A stretch of 64,000 nt of DNA from Aquisalibacillus elongatus (GCF_003843875.1 NZ_RKRF01000012.1:110145-174144), one strand, 5' to 3'; positions 51,693 through 60,738 are shown, counted from the first letter of the stretch. Notes: generated from the sequence alone by a model not told the origin. Program-made: numbers and translations.

Positions 51693-52370
51693 TTACCGTT
51701 TATTCTCTCTTCTCAATTCAATTTGTTTTAAAATAGACTCTTTCCCAGCAAAATAGTGCTTTAAGATCTCTCGATTGTTTTTGTAGTAACCAGCATTATT
51801 TCGGGAATGCCAAAAATGATATAACGTTCCATTTAATCTTTTCACAGATCCACAAACTTGGTTTAGTGACATGGCAAAGGCATCATCCTCGCCACCCCAT
51901 CCAATAAACCTCTCATCGAATCCTTCGACCATCTCAAAATGTTCCCGTGGTACTATATTGACCCCACCTCGTGCTTGATGCCCGAACTTTCTCTGTTTTG
52001 TTTCTATTTCGATCGGGATTGGCCAGGTAGGTTCTTCACTTAGAAGACGATCTGTGCTGCGCTTTGAAATATTTAACACTCTATTAAAAGGAATCACCCA
52101 AGCGTGATGTTCTAATTGCTTAATAGATTCCGTTAATAGAGTTGGATCATAAAATATATCGGCATCCGCGATGACTAAAATTTCCCCTTTTGATTCACGA
52201 ACAGCTTCATTAATAACCTTTGCCTTAGAAAAAGGCCTCTCGTTATTGATCCCGATGCAAATGTCCACATCTGGAAAGATATGTTCATAATATTGCCTCA
52301 CCCAGTTAAAAGCCCGCTTCCTTACCTCATCAGTCAAACTAATCGGTAATATGATTGAGACGTCTTTCAT
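51693..52370 (-). CDS. GT-A glycosyltransferase with galactosyltransferase (7C-like) end
   Basis: A 225-residue retaining/inverting GT-A enzyme. It begins VSIILPISLTDEVRKR, with DxD in VIADADIFYDP (about 70) and GGVNIVPREHFEMVEGFDERFIGWGGEDDAFAMSL (about 132-166). The GWGGEDD block is typical of galactosyl/GalNAc and chondroitin-synthase-type transferases. The N-terminal sheet is short. ATG 52370 has GAAGGTG six bases upstream. It stands 18 bases after the sulfotransferase gene. Confidence 0.85.
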   Translation of the reverse strand: MKDVSIILPISLTDEVRKRAFNWVRQYYEHIFPDVDICIGINNERPFSKAKVINEAVRESKGEILVIADADIFYDPTLLTESIKQLEHHAWVIPFNRVLNISKRSTDRLLSEEPTWPIPIEIETKQRKFGHQARGGVNIVPREHFEMVEGFDERFIGWGGEDDAFAMSLNQVCGSVKRLNGTLYHFWHSRNNAGYYKNNREILKHYFAGKESILKQIELRRENKR

Positions 52371-52388
52371 ATCATTCACCTTCTTTCT

Positions 52389-53135
52389 TTACATCCTTAA
52401 ATAACCATATTGCCTCATCACTTGTGCACATTTATTCGTAATGAGTCTCGCCGTTTGCTCATTGATAGACTTAGAAGTTGTCGAGATTTTTTTAGAGATG
52501 ACTGATTGAATGTCATCTATTGATAGAAATCCAACTTCCGAAATCATTTCCAACGTTTCCTGCTTCTGATTGACAAGATCTTCATACTTAACTAAATAAG
52601 CATTCGGATCTGAATTGGCTAATTTCAAATAATAAGCGGCGTGTTTATTCCATTTATTTATAAAATGATGAACATTTCCAGCAAGCCCTGTGCCATTCAT
52701 GCTTTTCCACACGTCAACAGGGGTTCTGACTAGTAGCACTAACTTAGCTTCCGGGTAACACTTCCTAAGCAAATTGATTTCCTCTTCGCCATAACGTACT
52801 TCTTTAAAACCAATGATGTCATGCCCTTCACGGTTCTGTTCGTATAAATGGTCAAATAAAACTTTCAAGGACTCTGTAACAGCATAATCTATATAGGTTT
52901 TTTCAGGCGTCATGCATGCAATCCACACATTTGGATCCTCGCCTCTATTGAAAAATTTTTCTCGCTGCCCTTGGTGGGTATTCGTATAAAAAACGAGATT
53001 TTTATAAAGATGTTGATAATGATTCAACAAGCCGTTTTGTTCGCCCCAAATAAGCGTTTCTTTCCTCGCGTTAAATATTCGTTGTAATAAGGTAGAACCT
53101 GATCGGTGCGTCGCAGATAATATGATTAAGTCCAT
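52389..53135 (-). CDS. PAPS-dependent sulfotransferase
   Basis: A 248-residue sulfotransferase. The 5'-phosphosulfate loop is SATHRSGSTLLQRIFN at the start (about 7-22). The 3'-phosphate site is in KLVLLVRTPVDVWKSMNGTG (about 134-153, Arg and Ser ligands). The catalytic region resembles the Stf0/Sulfotransfer_3 group that acts on sugars and lipids. It starts three bases after cysC, so the PAPS producer and consumer are made together. The acceptor is not shown by sequence; a glycan is inferred from the two adjoining glycosyltransferase genes. Confidence 0.88.
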   Translation of the reverse strand: MDLIILSATHRSGSTLLQRIFNARKETLIWGEQNGLLNHYQHLYKNLVFYTNTHQGQREKFFNRGEDPNVWIACMTPEKTYIDYAVTESLKVLFDHLYEQNREGHDIIGFKEVRYGEEEINLLRKCYPEAKLVLLVRTPVDVWKSMNGTGLAGNVHHFINKWNKHAAYYLKLANSDPNAYLVKYEDLVNQKQETLEMISEVGFLSIDDIQSVISKKISTTSKSINEQTARLITNKCAQVMRQYGYLRM

Positions 53136-53138
53136 TTA

Positions 53139-53759
53139 CTAATCCCTCCATTTGTTTCGTGATATAAACTGGTGTTCAACTAGATATTCAATGATTTTAT
53201 TCGCGCATTCTTCGACTGTTAACTTTGCTGTATCAACTGTTATCTCTGGGGTGATCGGAGGTTGATAAGGCGCATCAATCCCGGTGAAATTTTTAATCTC
53301 ACCATTTCGCGCTTTTTGGTATAAGCCTTTCGGGTCGCGTTGTTCACAAACAGCTAAATCACAACGGATATAGATTTCGATAAATTCACCATCATTAAAA
53401 ATCCTTCTTACACTTTGCCGATCTTCTTCATATGGCGAAATGAATGAAGTAAGCACAATCAACCCACTATCAACAAATAATCGCGATACTTCCCCGATTC
53501 TACGAATATTCTCTTGTCGATCCTTAGCACTAAAACCTAAATCTTTGTTTAAACCAAGCCTGACATTGTCACCATCTAGTAAATAGGTCAGAACTCCTCG
53601 GGAATGAAGTATTTCTTCAACTCGATTGGCAATGGTAGACTTTCCAGATCCTGATAAACCCGTCAACCACAAAACACAACCTCGTTGACCCAACATGAGC
53701 TCACGCTTCTCTCGGTTCACCGACGTTTGTTGCTTGTATAAATTATTCGGTTCACCCAT
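53139..53759 (-). CDS. cysC: Adenylylsulfate (APS) kinase
   Basis: A 206-residue kinase that phosphorylates APS to PAPS. Walker [10 protein letters not shown] (about 34-42), [15 protein letters not shown] (about 62-76), FISPYEEDR, and the lid [21 protein letters not shown] with PYEPP-like PYQPP. All family landmarks are intact. It overlaps the end of sat by eight bases. Confidence 0.95.
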   Translation of the reverse strand: MGEPNNLYKQQTSVNREKRELMLGQRGCVLWLTGLSGSGKSTIANRVEEILHSRGVLTYLLDGDNVRLGLNKDLGFSAKDRQENIRRIGEVSRLFVDSGLIVLTSFISPYEEDRQSVRRIFNDGEFIEIYIRCDLAVCEQRDPKGLYQKARNGEIKNFTGIDAPYQPPITPEITVDTAKLTVEECANKIIEYLVEHQFISRNKWRD

Positions 53760-54900
53760 TGGATTGGCCCTCCTCTGTCAGCCCATTAATCAGTATTTCA
53801 ATCACTTCTTGTCGACTGAATTCTGACGGAGGAAAAATGCCTTTTCGTAACATTTCTCTTACTTTCGTACCTGATAGAACCAACCGATCTTCCATCTCAT
53901 GCGGACATGTCTTAATAGAAGCTACAGTTTGGCATTTTTTACAGTAAAAGCTATGTTCGAAAAATAAAGGCTTGATTTCTAGGTCATCTGGATGGAGCTG
54001 CTCAAAGATTTTTTGCGAATCATAAGTCCCATAATAGTCACCAACACCAGCGTGATCTCTTCCGACGATAAAATGAGTGCAACCATAATTCTGTCTAACA
54101 ATCGCATGAAACACAGCTTCACGAGGTCCTGCGTAACGCATATTGGCTGGGTAAGCTTGGAGGATGGTATGGTTTTTAGAATAAAATTGATTAACTAACA
54201 CTTCATAACTTTTCATGCGGATAGCTGGTGGAAGGTCATCTTGTTTCGTCTCTCCAACAAGCGGATGAATGAACAACCCATCCATGCTTTCAAGGGCTGA
54301 TTTTTGAATATACTCATGAGCACGGTGAATAGGGTTTCGAGTTTGAAAGCCGACAATTCGTCTCCAATTCCGTCGGTCCAATTCCATACGTGTATCAATT
54401 GGGTCTACGTAGTATTTTTCATCGATTATTCGTGGTGGGCGTTTAACCATCGTGATGTTCCCACCCACATAAATAGGCGATTCCTTAAATAATCTTTTCA
54501 CACCAGGATGGCTTAAATCAGTCGTTCCATAAACTAACTCTGCCTCTTTTGGTAAATCCGCTTCAAAAACGTCGCTAACCTCCATAACGCCAAATACAGT
54601 TTGGTCATAGACGAGTTTCACTTTTTCTGAGCTTAAAACATTGGGCACGTCATCTTTCGAAATAGATAGTGTAATAGGTATCGGCCAAAGCAATCCGTTA
54701 TGCAATCTCATACGATGAATTACACTCTGGTAATCTTGTTCAGTCATAAATCCTTTAAGTGGACTAAACGCTCCTATTGCAAGGCACTCTAAGTCGAACA
54801 GTGTAAATAAGTCTATGATAATTTCTGTTTTTATACTATCTAAGTCATCGTCAGACCTAAATCTATTAATTAACTGGCCTCCATGTGCCGTTATTGCCAT
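53752..54900 (-). CDS. sat: Sulfate adenylyltransferase (ATP sulfurylase)
   Basis: A 382-residue ATP sulfurylase making APS from sulfate and [14 protein letters not shown] (about 180-190) and [13 protein letters not shown] (about 274-286) are the nucleotide-binding HxxH and GRD motifs. A three-cysteine plus His zinc knuckle is at [18 protein letters not shown]. The length matches the Bacillus type. First gene of the operon. There is no PAPS reductase, sulfite reductase or CysP permease beside it, which points to sulfation rather than assimilation as its use here. Confidence 0.95.
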   Translation of the reverse strand: MAITAHGGQLINRFRSDDDLDSIKTEIIIDLFTLFDLECLAIGAFSPLKGFMTEQDYQSVIHRMRLHNGLLWPIPITLSISKDDVPNVLSSEKVKLVYDQTVFGVMEVSDVFEADLPKEAELVYGTTDLSHPGVKRLFKESPIYVGGNITMVKRPPRIIDEKYYVDPIDTRMELDRRNWRRIVGFQTRNPIHRAHEYIQKSALESMDGLFIHPLVGETKQDDLPPAIRMKSYEVLVNQFYSKNHTILQAYPANMRYAGPREAVFHAIVRQNYGCTHFIVGRDHAGVGDYYGTYDSQKIFEQLHPDDLEIKPLFFEHSFYCKKCQTVASIKTCPHEMEDRLVLSGTKVREMLRKGIFPPSEFSRQEVIEILINGLTEEGQSNG

Positions 54901-54983
54901 AAATCAAACACCTCTCTCGTCATTCTCTTTTAATCATCCTATGAACATGGCTATAAACATGACTAGACACTTGAGGTGATTTA

Positions 54984-55168
54984 TTGAATATAGAATTAAA
55001 TTTATTTGGATTAATAGTAGGGATTCTTGTAGGAATGACAGGGGTAGGAGGCGGCTAGCCATCATCGGGAGTCGTTTGACTGTGAAAGTGTATGCCCAAT
55101 TGATCAAAACACTCATCATGACATTCGTTTTCATAAGTGGCATATTACTGATTATAAAAATCATTTAA
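54984..55168 (+). pseudogene. Remnant of a TSUP (TauE/SafE) transporter gene with internal deletion
   Basis: A TTG start at 54984 with GAGGTGAT upstream opens a frame, MNIELNLFGLIVGILVGMTG then VGGG, the hallmark N terminus of TSUP anion transporters. It hits TAG after 24 codons (55058). From 55055, one base over, the sequence reads GSRLTVKVYAQLIKTLIMTF then VFISGILLIIKII and a stop at 55168, typical of the TSUP C terminus. Some 550-600 bases of the middle are missing. TSUP members move sulfite, sulfonates or sulfate-like anions, apt next to sat. Not functional as it stands. Confidence 0.75.
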
Positions 55169-55268
55169 TCTTTTCTATAAAACAAGAATTTACTTATCAG
55201 GTGTCCAAACAAATTTTATAAATTTTAATATTTTAATTAGGAGTTTATAAGAAAGGAGAGTGAAGGTT

Positions 55269-56369
55269 ATGGCTTGTGAATCTAATTCAACGACCTTGTT
55301 TTTCCCTAATAACCAAGCAGTTAATGGCTGGAGTGTTACCTATAACGCTATGGCTTCAGACCCCGTGAACAATAGGTTTTGTTATGATGTCGATGTTGTT
55401 GGGAACCCACAGGATTTAAGTCACTTTACAGTCGGTATTGATTGTCCTCCGGAGTTTTTCCTTAATTTAACCGAGGATAATATCATTTGTACGCTTTCAA
55501 CTGGTGAGGAAGTTGATTGTGATGTGGTCAGAACACCACCAACTGGCGAAGTAGCCGGTATAAAGTTCGAAAACTTTGGTGACCTCGACCGAGATAACTT
55601 ACCGGTGACTTTTTGTGTGACGTTTATTGATCTGGAACAACCATTATTTTTAGGATGTGTTGAAGTTAGCGGTAAGGCTGGGCAGGAAGCTGATATCGGA
55701 GATGAAACGATCCCTGGTCCATCATGTACACCACCTATGACAACGACGACTACGACTTCATCAACTACGAGTACAACGTCAACTACGAGCTCAACATCGT
55801 CGACAAGTACGACATCGTCCAGTACGACTAGCACTACCTCTACCACTTCGACAACTAGTACGACAACGACAAGTACGTCGACGACTTCGACAACTTCAAC
55901 ATCGAGCACAACAACAGTCTGTCCTATTCCAAACCCGCAGACTTGTTGCCAAGTCATTGTTGAATTCAAAACGCAATTAGTTCCACCTGCGCTAACGGCT
56001 GACGGTGTCTCAACAAGAATTTATTTCTCTGAAGCACCAACGATTGAAGATGTTTGTCCTGAGAAAGTCATTGTCTGTGGAAAAGTAACGAAGGAAATCA
56101 CGTATACGATGTTCGATGAAGAATTAGGCATGTTCCGTGAGAACACCATTTATGATGAAGAACCATTCCAATGCTTCATCGACCGCGATGATGCGAATGA
56201 GGATGATCCATTCGAAGTAGTTGGCTATGCTGTTCTTTGCGAAGGCACACCTCGACTGCAAAATAGAGGTACAATCGAAACGACAAATAATGAAACAGCA
56301 CAGGTCCACTGGAAGTTAATCGAAAAAGATGTTATTAAAGTTTGTATCCGAAAAATTGAACTACCATAA
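55269..56369 (+). CDS. Surface protein with Ser/Thr stalk and SPOCS-like C-terminal domain
   Basis: A 366-residue protein in three parts. Residues 1 to about 156 form an unidentified globular domain with paired cysteines (NRFCYDVDVVGNPQDLSHFTVGIDCPPE, VTFCVTF, FLGCVEVSG). About residues 158-216 are 59 consecutive Ser/Thr. A cysteine-led domain (TCCQVIVEFKTQLVPPAL ... KVIVCGKVTKEITYTMF ... EEPFQCFIDR ... WKLIEKDVIKVCIRKI) closes it, SPOCS/DUF3794-like and related to the collagen-like protein's end. No signal peptide, as expected for a mother-cell-deposited coat protein. ATG 55269 follows AAAGGAG by ten bases. The stalk is an obvious acceptor for O-glycans made by the neighbouring operon. Confidence 0.75.
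   Translation: MACESNSTTLFFPNNQAVNGWSVTYNAMASDPVNNRFCYDVDVVGNPQDLSHFTVGIDCPPEFFLNLTEDNIICTLSTGEEVDCDVVRTPPTGEVAGIKFENFGDLDRDNLPVTFCVTFIDLEQPLFLGCVEVSGKAGQEADIGDETIPGPSCTPPMTTTTTTSSTTSTTSTTSSTSSTSTTSSSTTSTTSTTSTTSTTTTSTSTTSTTSTSSTTTVCPIPNPQTCCQVIVEFKTQLVPPALTADGVSTRIYFSEAPTIEDVCPEKVIVCGKVTKEITYTMFDEELGMFRENTIYDEEPFQCFIDRDDANEDDPFEVVGYAVLCEGTPRLQNRGTIETTNNETAQVHWKLIEKDVIKVCIRKIELP
55740..55916 (+). repeat. Simple-sequence tract encoding 59 consecutive Ser/Thr
   Basis: Only Thr (ACN) and Ser (AGY/TCN) codons occur from 55740 to 55916, with mixed synonymous codons rather than a pure microsatellite. Tract length may vary between strains. Confidence 0.9.
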
Positions 56370-56375
56370 CAAACG

Positions 56376-56409
56376 ATAGACCCGTCCACTTATGAACGGG
56401 TCTATTTTT
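56376..56409. terminator. Terminator after the Ser/Thr-stalk gene
   Basis: ATAGACCCGT and ACGGGTCTAT are perfect arms followed by TTTTT, between convergent genes. Confidence 0.9.
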
Positions 56410-56605
56410 AGTCCTCGAACTTTGCAAAAAAGGTTAAAGCATATAAAGCTGCAATTCCAACGAGTGAATAAATAATTCTCGATAAGGCCGAGTCTTGTCC
56501 TCCAAATATAGACGCAACTAAATCCCATTGAAACAAACCAATGAGCAACCAATTTAGCCCACCTATAATTACTAATAATAGCGCAACTGTATCTAATCCT
56601 CTCAT
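56408..56605 (-). CDS. DUF378 small membrane protein (YuzA-like)
   Basis: A 65-residue protein, MRGLDTVALLLVIIGGLNWL then LIGLFQWDLVASIFGG, matching DUF378: two helices with the GGLNWLL and FGG landmarks. AGAAGGATGG precedes the ATG. A 90-residue ORF in another frame over the same bases is a shadow. Function unknown. Confidence 0.88.
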   Translation of the reverse strand: MRGLDTVALLLVIIGGLNWLLIGLFQWDLVASIFGGQDSALSRIIYSLVGIAALYALTFFAKFED

Positions 56606-56780
56606 TAAGCACCATCCTTCTAAAAGTATTCATTACTTTTAGTAGTATGTTACGCCAATTTTATAAAATTATTCATCACCAATAGTCTGTTTTTAATTCC
56701 AATAAGTTATACTGCAACAATTGAATTGACCATACGTTGTTAATGTGGAGCCAAAATTTTTAGAAGTGGAGTTTTTGGTT

Positions 56781-58658
56781 ATGTGTGGATTTACAGGATT
56801 TATTGGTCAAACTGAGAACAGCAAAGACGTGTTGAAAAACATGATGGACCAAATCGTCCACCGTGGGCCTGATTCGTATGGAAGTTTTATTGAAGGTGAT
56901 GTCGCACTAGGTTTCAGACGTTTAAGCATCATTGATCTAGAACATGGAAGCCAGCCTTTATATAATGAAGACCAATCAGTCGTATTAGTTTTTAATGGTG
57001 AAATATATAATTTCCAAGAATTAAAAGGTGATTTATTAAAAAATGGACATATATTTCAAACGAACACAGATAGTGAAGTACTTATTCACGGTTATGAAGA
57101 GTATGGTGAAGCGATTGTTGAAAGATTACGCGGTATGTTTGCCTTTGTCATTTGGGATAAAAATAACCAAAAACTTTTCGCAGCACGAGACATGTTTGGT
57201 ATTAAACCATTCTATTATAGCCAAATGACTGAGACGTTTTTATTTGGTTCTGAAATAAAAAGTTTTCTACCACATCCACATTTTAAAAAGGAATTAAACA
57301 AAAGGGCTTTAAAACCATACCTAACATTCCAGTTTCCAGTATTAAATGAAACATTTTTCAAAGGGGTCTATAAACTGCCTGCTGCGCATTACCTTGTGTT
57401 TCAAGATGGTAAGCTGGATGTTAAACGTTATTGGACGCCTGAATTTAATTCAACTGATGAGTCTTTTGAAAAAATCGTGCAAGATGTTGATCACACGATA
57501 AAAGAATCCGTAAACGCTCATCGCATTAGTGATGTCAAAGTGGGATCTTTCTTATCAAGTGGAGTTGACTCAAGTTATGTTGCATCCGTTTTAAAGCCAA
57601 ATAAGACTTTTACCGTTGGTTTTAGCGATCGACATTTTTCCGAAATTGATAATGCTAAGACGTTATCAGATCATCTGGGTATTGAAAATATTAATGAAGT
57701 GTTAGATTCGGATCAGTGTTTCGATAAATTAGAAGATATTCAATATATAATGGATGAACCTCATTCAAATCCTTCGATTATTCCACTGTATTTCTTATCT
57801 GAATTAGCAAGCCGTGATGTAACAGTTGTGTTATCAGGTGAAGGAGCAGACGAATTATTTGGCGGATACGCTGAGTATGAAACCACTCCCCCATTAAGGA
57901 AGTATAAAAAGCTTCCGAAATGGTTCCGTCAACCATTAGGTAAGATGGCTCAAAAACTTCCCGACATGAAAGGGAAAAACTTCTTAATCAGAGGCGGATT
58001 ACCGGCTGATGAATGGTTTATCGGTCAGGCTAAGATCTTTTCTGAAGATGAAGCAACCGACCTCTTAAACGACGATTATCAATTAGCACCAACCGTCAAA
58101 GATATTGTGAGCCCTTATTATAAAGAGGCCCAACATTATGATGATTTAACCAAGATGCAGCATTTAGATTTACACTTATGGTTAGTCAATGACATTTTGT
58201 TAAAAGCAGATAAAATGAGCATGGCTCATTCATTGGAGCTCAGAGTTCCATTCTTAGACAAACAAGTCATGGAAGTCGCATCGAAGATTAAATCTGAATA
58301 CCGGGTTAATGAGAAAGATACAAAATATGCCTTAAGAGTAGCATCAAAAAAGGCACTACCTGAGGAATCAGCTAACCGTAAGAAAATCGGCTTCCCTGTT
58401 CCGATTAGAAATTGGATCAAACACGAACCATACTATGAAAAAATCAAGTCTTACTTCATGGATGACTATACAAAACAATTCTTTAATCAGAAAGACTTAA
58501 TGAAGCTATTAGACGAACACTACGAAGGTCAAAAGAATAACGCCAGAAAAATATGGACGATTTTTATGTTCTTAGTCTGGTACAAAAAGTACTTTAAGGA
58601 ACCCGAAACATATGATGAAAAGTATACAACCATAAAAGATAAGGTTCCTGTAAATTAA
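56781..58658 (+). CDS. asnB: Asparagine synthetase (glutamine-hydrolysing)
   Basis: A 625-residue AsnB-type enzyme. The catalytic Cys follows Met (MCGFTGFIG), so ATG 56781 must be the start; an upstream in-frame start at 56745 would bury it. Glutaminase blocks RRLSIIDLEHG and FNGEIYN; synthetase PP-loop SSGVDSS (about 258-264) and SGEGADELFGGY. B. subtilis has three paralogues (AsnB, AsnH, AsnO, the last sporulation-specific); which this matches cannot be decided by eye. Such enzymes can also amidate sugar acids, so a link to the nearby glycan locus is possible but unproven. Confidence 0.88.
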   Translation: MCGFTGFIGQTENSKDVLKNMMDQIVHRGPDSYGSFIEGDVALGFRRLSIIDLEHGSQPLYNEDQSVVLVFNGEIYNFQELKGDLLKNGHIFQTNTDSEVLIHGYEEYGEAIVERLRGMFAFVIWDKNNQKLFAARDMFGIKPFYYSQMTETFLFGSEIKSFLPHPHFKKELNKRALKPYLTFQFPVLNETFFKGVYKLPAAHYLVFQDGKLDVKRYWTPEFNSTDESFEKIVQDVDHTIKESVNAHRISDVKVGSFLSSGVDSSYVASVLKPNKTFTVGFSDRHFSEIDNAKTLSDHLGIENINEVLDSDQCFDKLEDIQYIMDEPHSNPSIIPLYFLSELASRDVTVVLSGEGADELFGGYAEYETTPPLRKYKKLPKWFRQPLGKMAQKLPDMKGKNFLIRGGLPADEWFIGQAKIFSEDEATDLLNDDYQLAPTVKDIVSPYYKEAQHYDDLTKMQHLDLHLWLVNDILLKADKMSMAHSLELRVPFLDKQVMEVASKIKSEYRVNEKDTKYALRVASKKALPEESANRKKIGFPVPIRNWIKHEPYYEKIKSYFMDDYTKQFFNQKDLMKLLDEHYEGQKNNARKIWTIFMFLVWYKKYFKEPETYDEKYTTIKDKVPVN

Positions 58659-58662
58659 AAAT

Positions 58663-58697
58663 TACCTCGATTACATCTAAGTAATCGAGGTTTTTAT
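58663..58697. terminator. Terminator of asnB (bidirectional)
   Basis: CCTCGATTAC and GTAATCGAGG form a perfect stem followed by TTTTTA, between convergent genes. Confidence 0.9.
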
Positions 58698-59618
58698 TTA
58701 TTTTAGTGTGTAATGATCTAAATTAGAAATCAATGTTGCGATACTAACAAACAGATCTCGTTGCTCTTGCCTCTCCCAGTCTTCATCCTCTTCTGCCAAT
58801 AACCACATCACATCATCTAAGAACACATGATTCACAGCATCTTCCCAACACAATACCTCTTGCTCAGTAAATGTTTGATACTTTTGATATCCCTCTAAGA
58901 AAACCTGCCATTCTTGAGGTGTAAAGGTTCTATGAGGTGCAGTCGACATTTCATTGTGGAACAATAGTAAAGCAAGAGCTAAATCAAATACTCTTGGAAT
59001 CCGTTGAGCATTATCTGGATCAATCAGAAATGGCTTCTCCTTGAAGATTAAATTATTCGCCTTATAATCATGAGGCGTTTCAACCCAGGTCAATGGCGCC
59101 TTCTGCAGCTCTTCCTGTTGATCAACTGACCGGTGAAATATATCATTTAGTAAATCAATATCAATATCCACTTGATAAGTATCTACGAACTGACCAATTT
59201 TCTCGATATGGTCATCAACTTCGTGGTGGTAAAAATCAAACACATCATACTCTTCTAAACCATATGTATTATCACCAGAAGATAAGGAGTGGATGTGCCC
59301 CAGTAACTCCCCGGCCTGTCTAATTTGATCAACATGACCACGGTAAACGTCACCCTCAATAAATGGATAACATATATAACAGTCTTCACCCAATTCGACA
59401 GGATTACTCCCTTCTAAATCTACAGGCGTCACCACCTGAACCCCACTTTCTTTTAGATGGTTCAAGTATTCCACAAGCCGATGAGCTTGAACCAAGGGTG
59501 ACTGTGTTCTTTTGATGATCACTTCGCCAACTCTGTAAACAGGCGAAAATGGGTATATACTTTCCTGATCTTCTTCTACGTTAAATCCGAATTGATTAAT
59601 GATGTATCGACTATTCAT
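58698..59618 (-). CDS. Phosphotransferase-family (APH/CotS-like kinase fold) protein
   Basis: A 306-residue protein with a protein-kinase-like fold. N-lobe VYRVGEVIIKRTQS (lysine of the ATP site, about 34). Catalytic loop HDYKANNLIF (Asp at about 197, Asn at about 201). The metal-binding DPDNA replaces DFG (about 209). Similar proteins include aminoglycoside/homoserine kinases and the spore-coat CotS/CotI/YutH kinases. Given the coat genes nearby a coat kinase is possible but not shown. ATG 59618 has AAAGGA seven bases upstream. Confidence 0.75.
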   Translation of the reverse strand: MNSRYIINQFGFNVEEDQESIYPFSPVYRVGEVIIKRTQSPLVQAHRLVEYLNHLKESGVQVVTPVDLEGSNPVELGEDCYICYPFIEGDVYRGHVDQIRQAGELLGHIHSLSSGDNTYGLEEYDVFDFYHHEVDDHIEKIGQFVDTYQVDIDIDLLNDIFHRSVDQQEELQKAPLTWVETPHDYKANNLIFKEKPFLIDPDNAQRIPRVFDLALALLLFHNEMSTAPHRTFTPQEWQVFLEGYQKYQTFTEQEVLCWEDAVNHVFLDDVMWLLAEEDEDWERQEQRDLFVSIATLISNLDHYTLK

Positions 59619-59729
59619 AGTAAATCCTTTCAAGACAATATAACAGAAAATTCCGCAAGTTATATTATACCATTTATTAAGGATTACTCCAAAATTTCTA
59701 GGACTTATTATATTTTATGTTGGTTTAAT

Positions 59730-59762
59730 TTTAAAAATAGAACTCCTAATTTTAGAAGTTCT
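59730..59762 (-). terminator. Probable terminator of the 59938-60318 VOC gene
   Basis: AGAACTTCTAAAATTAGGAGTTCT on the minus strand is a near-perfect hairpin followed by ATTTTTAAAA. Confidence 0.6.
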
Positions 59763-59830
59763 TCACCAACATTTGATTCATATCTTTGTTGTAAATCATC
59801 AAAACATTATACCCTTGCACAAAACTAACC

Positions 59831-59908
59831 CCTTATTAAACTCTACTGTCCCTTTAGTTGATCAACGCAAACTTTGCTTATTAAACTATCCTCTGTTTGT
59901 TTAACAAT
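59831..59908. repeat. Two tandem copies of a dispersed ~37-nt repeat
   Basis: CTTATTAAACTCTACTG...TTTAGTTGATCAAC (from about 59832) and CTTATTAAACTATCCTC...TTGTTTAAC (from about 59877) align with the copy at 63067-63101. Shared skeleton: CTTATT(C/A)AACTAttGCC...TTAGTTGAaCAAC. They occupy the gap between the phosphotransferase and VOC genes. Confidence 0.55.
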
Positions 59909-59937
59909 CTGCTATATAATATTACAAATGATTTTAA

Positions 59938-60318
59938 TTATGATCCTACAATTATTAATACGATATCATCTGCTATTGTGCGCATAACAGCAAGGTGTCC
60001 TCCAAATGGTTTTTCAATTGGTGTTTGAATCCAATCAATGTTTTCATTATATTTATGAGTATTATAGAATTCCCTCACATCTTCAACCAAAACCTCAATA
60101 TCTGGTTCTTTTAAATTTTCACTATCATGTAAAACAAACTCAGTTTTCCCTTCAGCAAAAGATAGACCTACCATATTAGAACCATCCGTTTGTTTAGAAC
60201 GAAACAATTCATTAGCACCAAACGTATTTTTGTAAAAATCAACAGACGCTTCTAAGTCCGGTGTGAAAAGTGACACAGCCTGTATTAATTTTATATTTCC
60301 TTTAATATTTGAAGTCAT
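59938..60318 (-). CDS. VOC-family protein
   Basis: A 126-residue glyoxalase-fold protein: LIQAVSLFTPDLEASVDFYKNTFGANELFR at the start and PFGGHLAVMRTIADDIVLIIVG at the end. The usual metal ligands are poorly kept, so it may bind rather than transform a ligand, like bleomycin-type resistance proteins. First of a run of small accessory genes on the minus strand. Confidence 0.7.
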   Translation of the reverse strand: MTSNIKGNIKLIQAVSLFTPDLEASVDFYKNTFGANELFRSKQTDGSNMVGLSFAEGKTEFVLHDSENLKEPDIEVLVEDVREFYNTHKYNENIDWIQTPIEKPFGGHLAVMRTIADDIVLIIVGS

Positions 60319-60339
60319 CTAATTTCCCCTTTTCGCATA

Positions 60340-60738
60340 TTATAATTGCCAGCAATTTAGCTCACCAGCTGTTTCATTCAATGACCAGCCTGTTTTTTTA
60401 AAATAATGATTTATTGATGAATGCTTAGGACATTTAACACGAACTGGACCTGTATTGATTTTGAAAAGCATCTTCTTTAACAACCCTTGCTTTCTATGAG
60501 TTCTGCATATAGCAAATTGGTAAAGTGATATACTATTGTCTGTTTTTTTTCTGTAAAATCTAAGCGCACCGACTACATAATCTCCTTTTTTAGCAATTAA
60601 CATTTGTTTTCTCCTAATTGCAGCTTTAACTCCATCAGGACATACAAATTCCTGATTATAGATACTATCACTATAATTATCTAAGTTATCATCAAAGAAT
60701 TTAAGTACCTCGTTTGTATCTGAGGGCACTGCAAGCAT
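60340..60738 (-). CDS. GNAT-family acetyltransferase
   Basis: A 132-residue protein with the GNAT core. YVVGALRFYRKK (beta-4 region) is followed by ISLYQFAICRTHRKQGLLKKMLF, in which R-K-Q-G-L-L is the acetyl-CoA loop (Q/RxxGxG/A, variant). The ending HYFKKTGWSLNET is typical. The start is uncertain: ATG 60738 lacks a ribosome binding site, and a GGGAG lies about 35 bases further upstream without a standard start codon in phase, so the 5' end may be damaged. A perfect palindrome with a LexA box lies 51 bases upstream. Confidence 0.65.
   Translation of the reverse strand: MLAVPSDTNEVLKFFDDNLDNYSDSIYNQEFVCPDGVKAAIRRKQMLIAKKGDYVVGALRFYRKKTDNSISLYQFAICRTHRKQGLLKKMLFKINTGPVRVKCPKHSSINHYFKKTGWSLNETAGELNCWQL

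Noticed and set aside
54901..54960. Sporulation promoter for the sat operon
   Set aside because: CATAGGATG on the minus strand misses the last base of CATANNNTA and lacks a suitably placed -35, so I do not call it.
55421..55969. 182-codon minus-strand ORF rich in Val/Asp over the Ser/Thr tract
   Set aside because: Pure complement of ACN/TCN codons; no ribosome binding site, no domain. The plus-strand protein is coherent.
56361..56633. 90-codon ORF overlapping the DUF378 gene
   Set aside because: Another frame of the same bases; only the 65-residue DUF378 reading matches a family and has a ribosome binding site.
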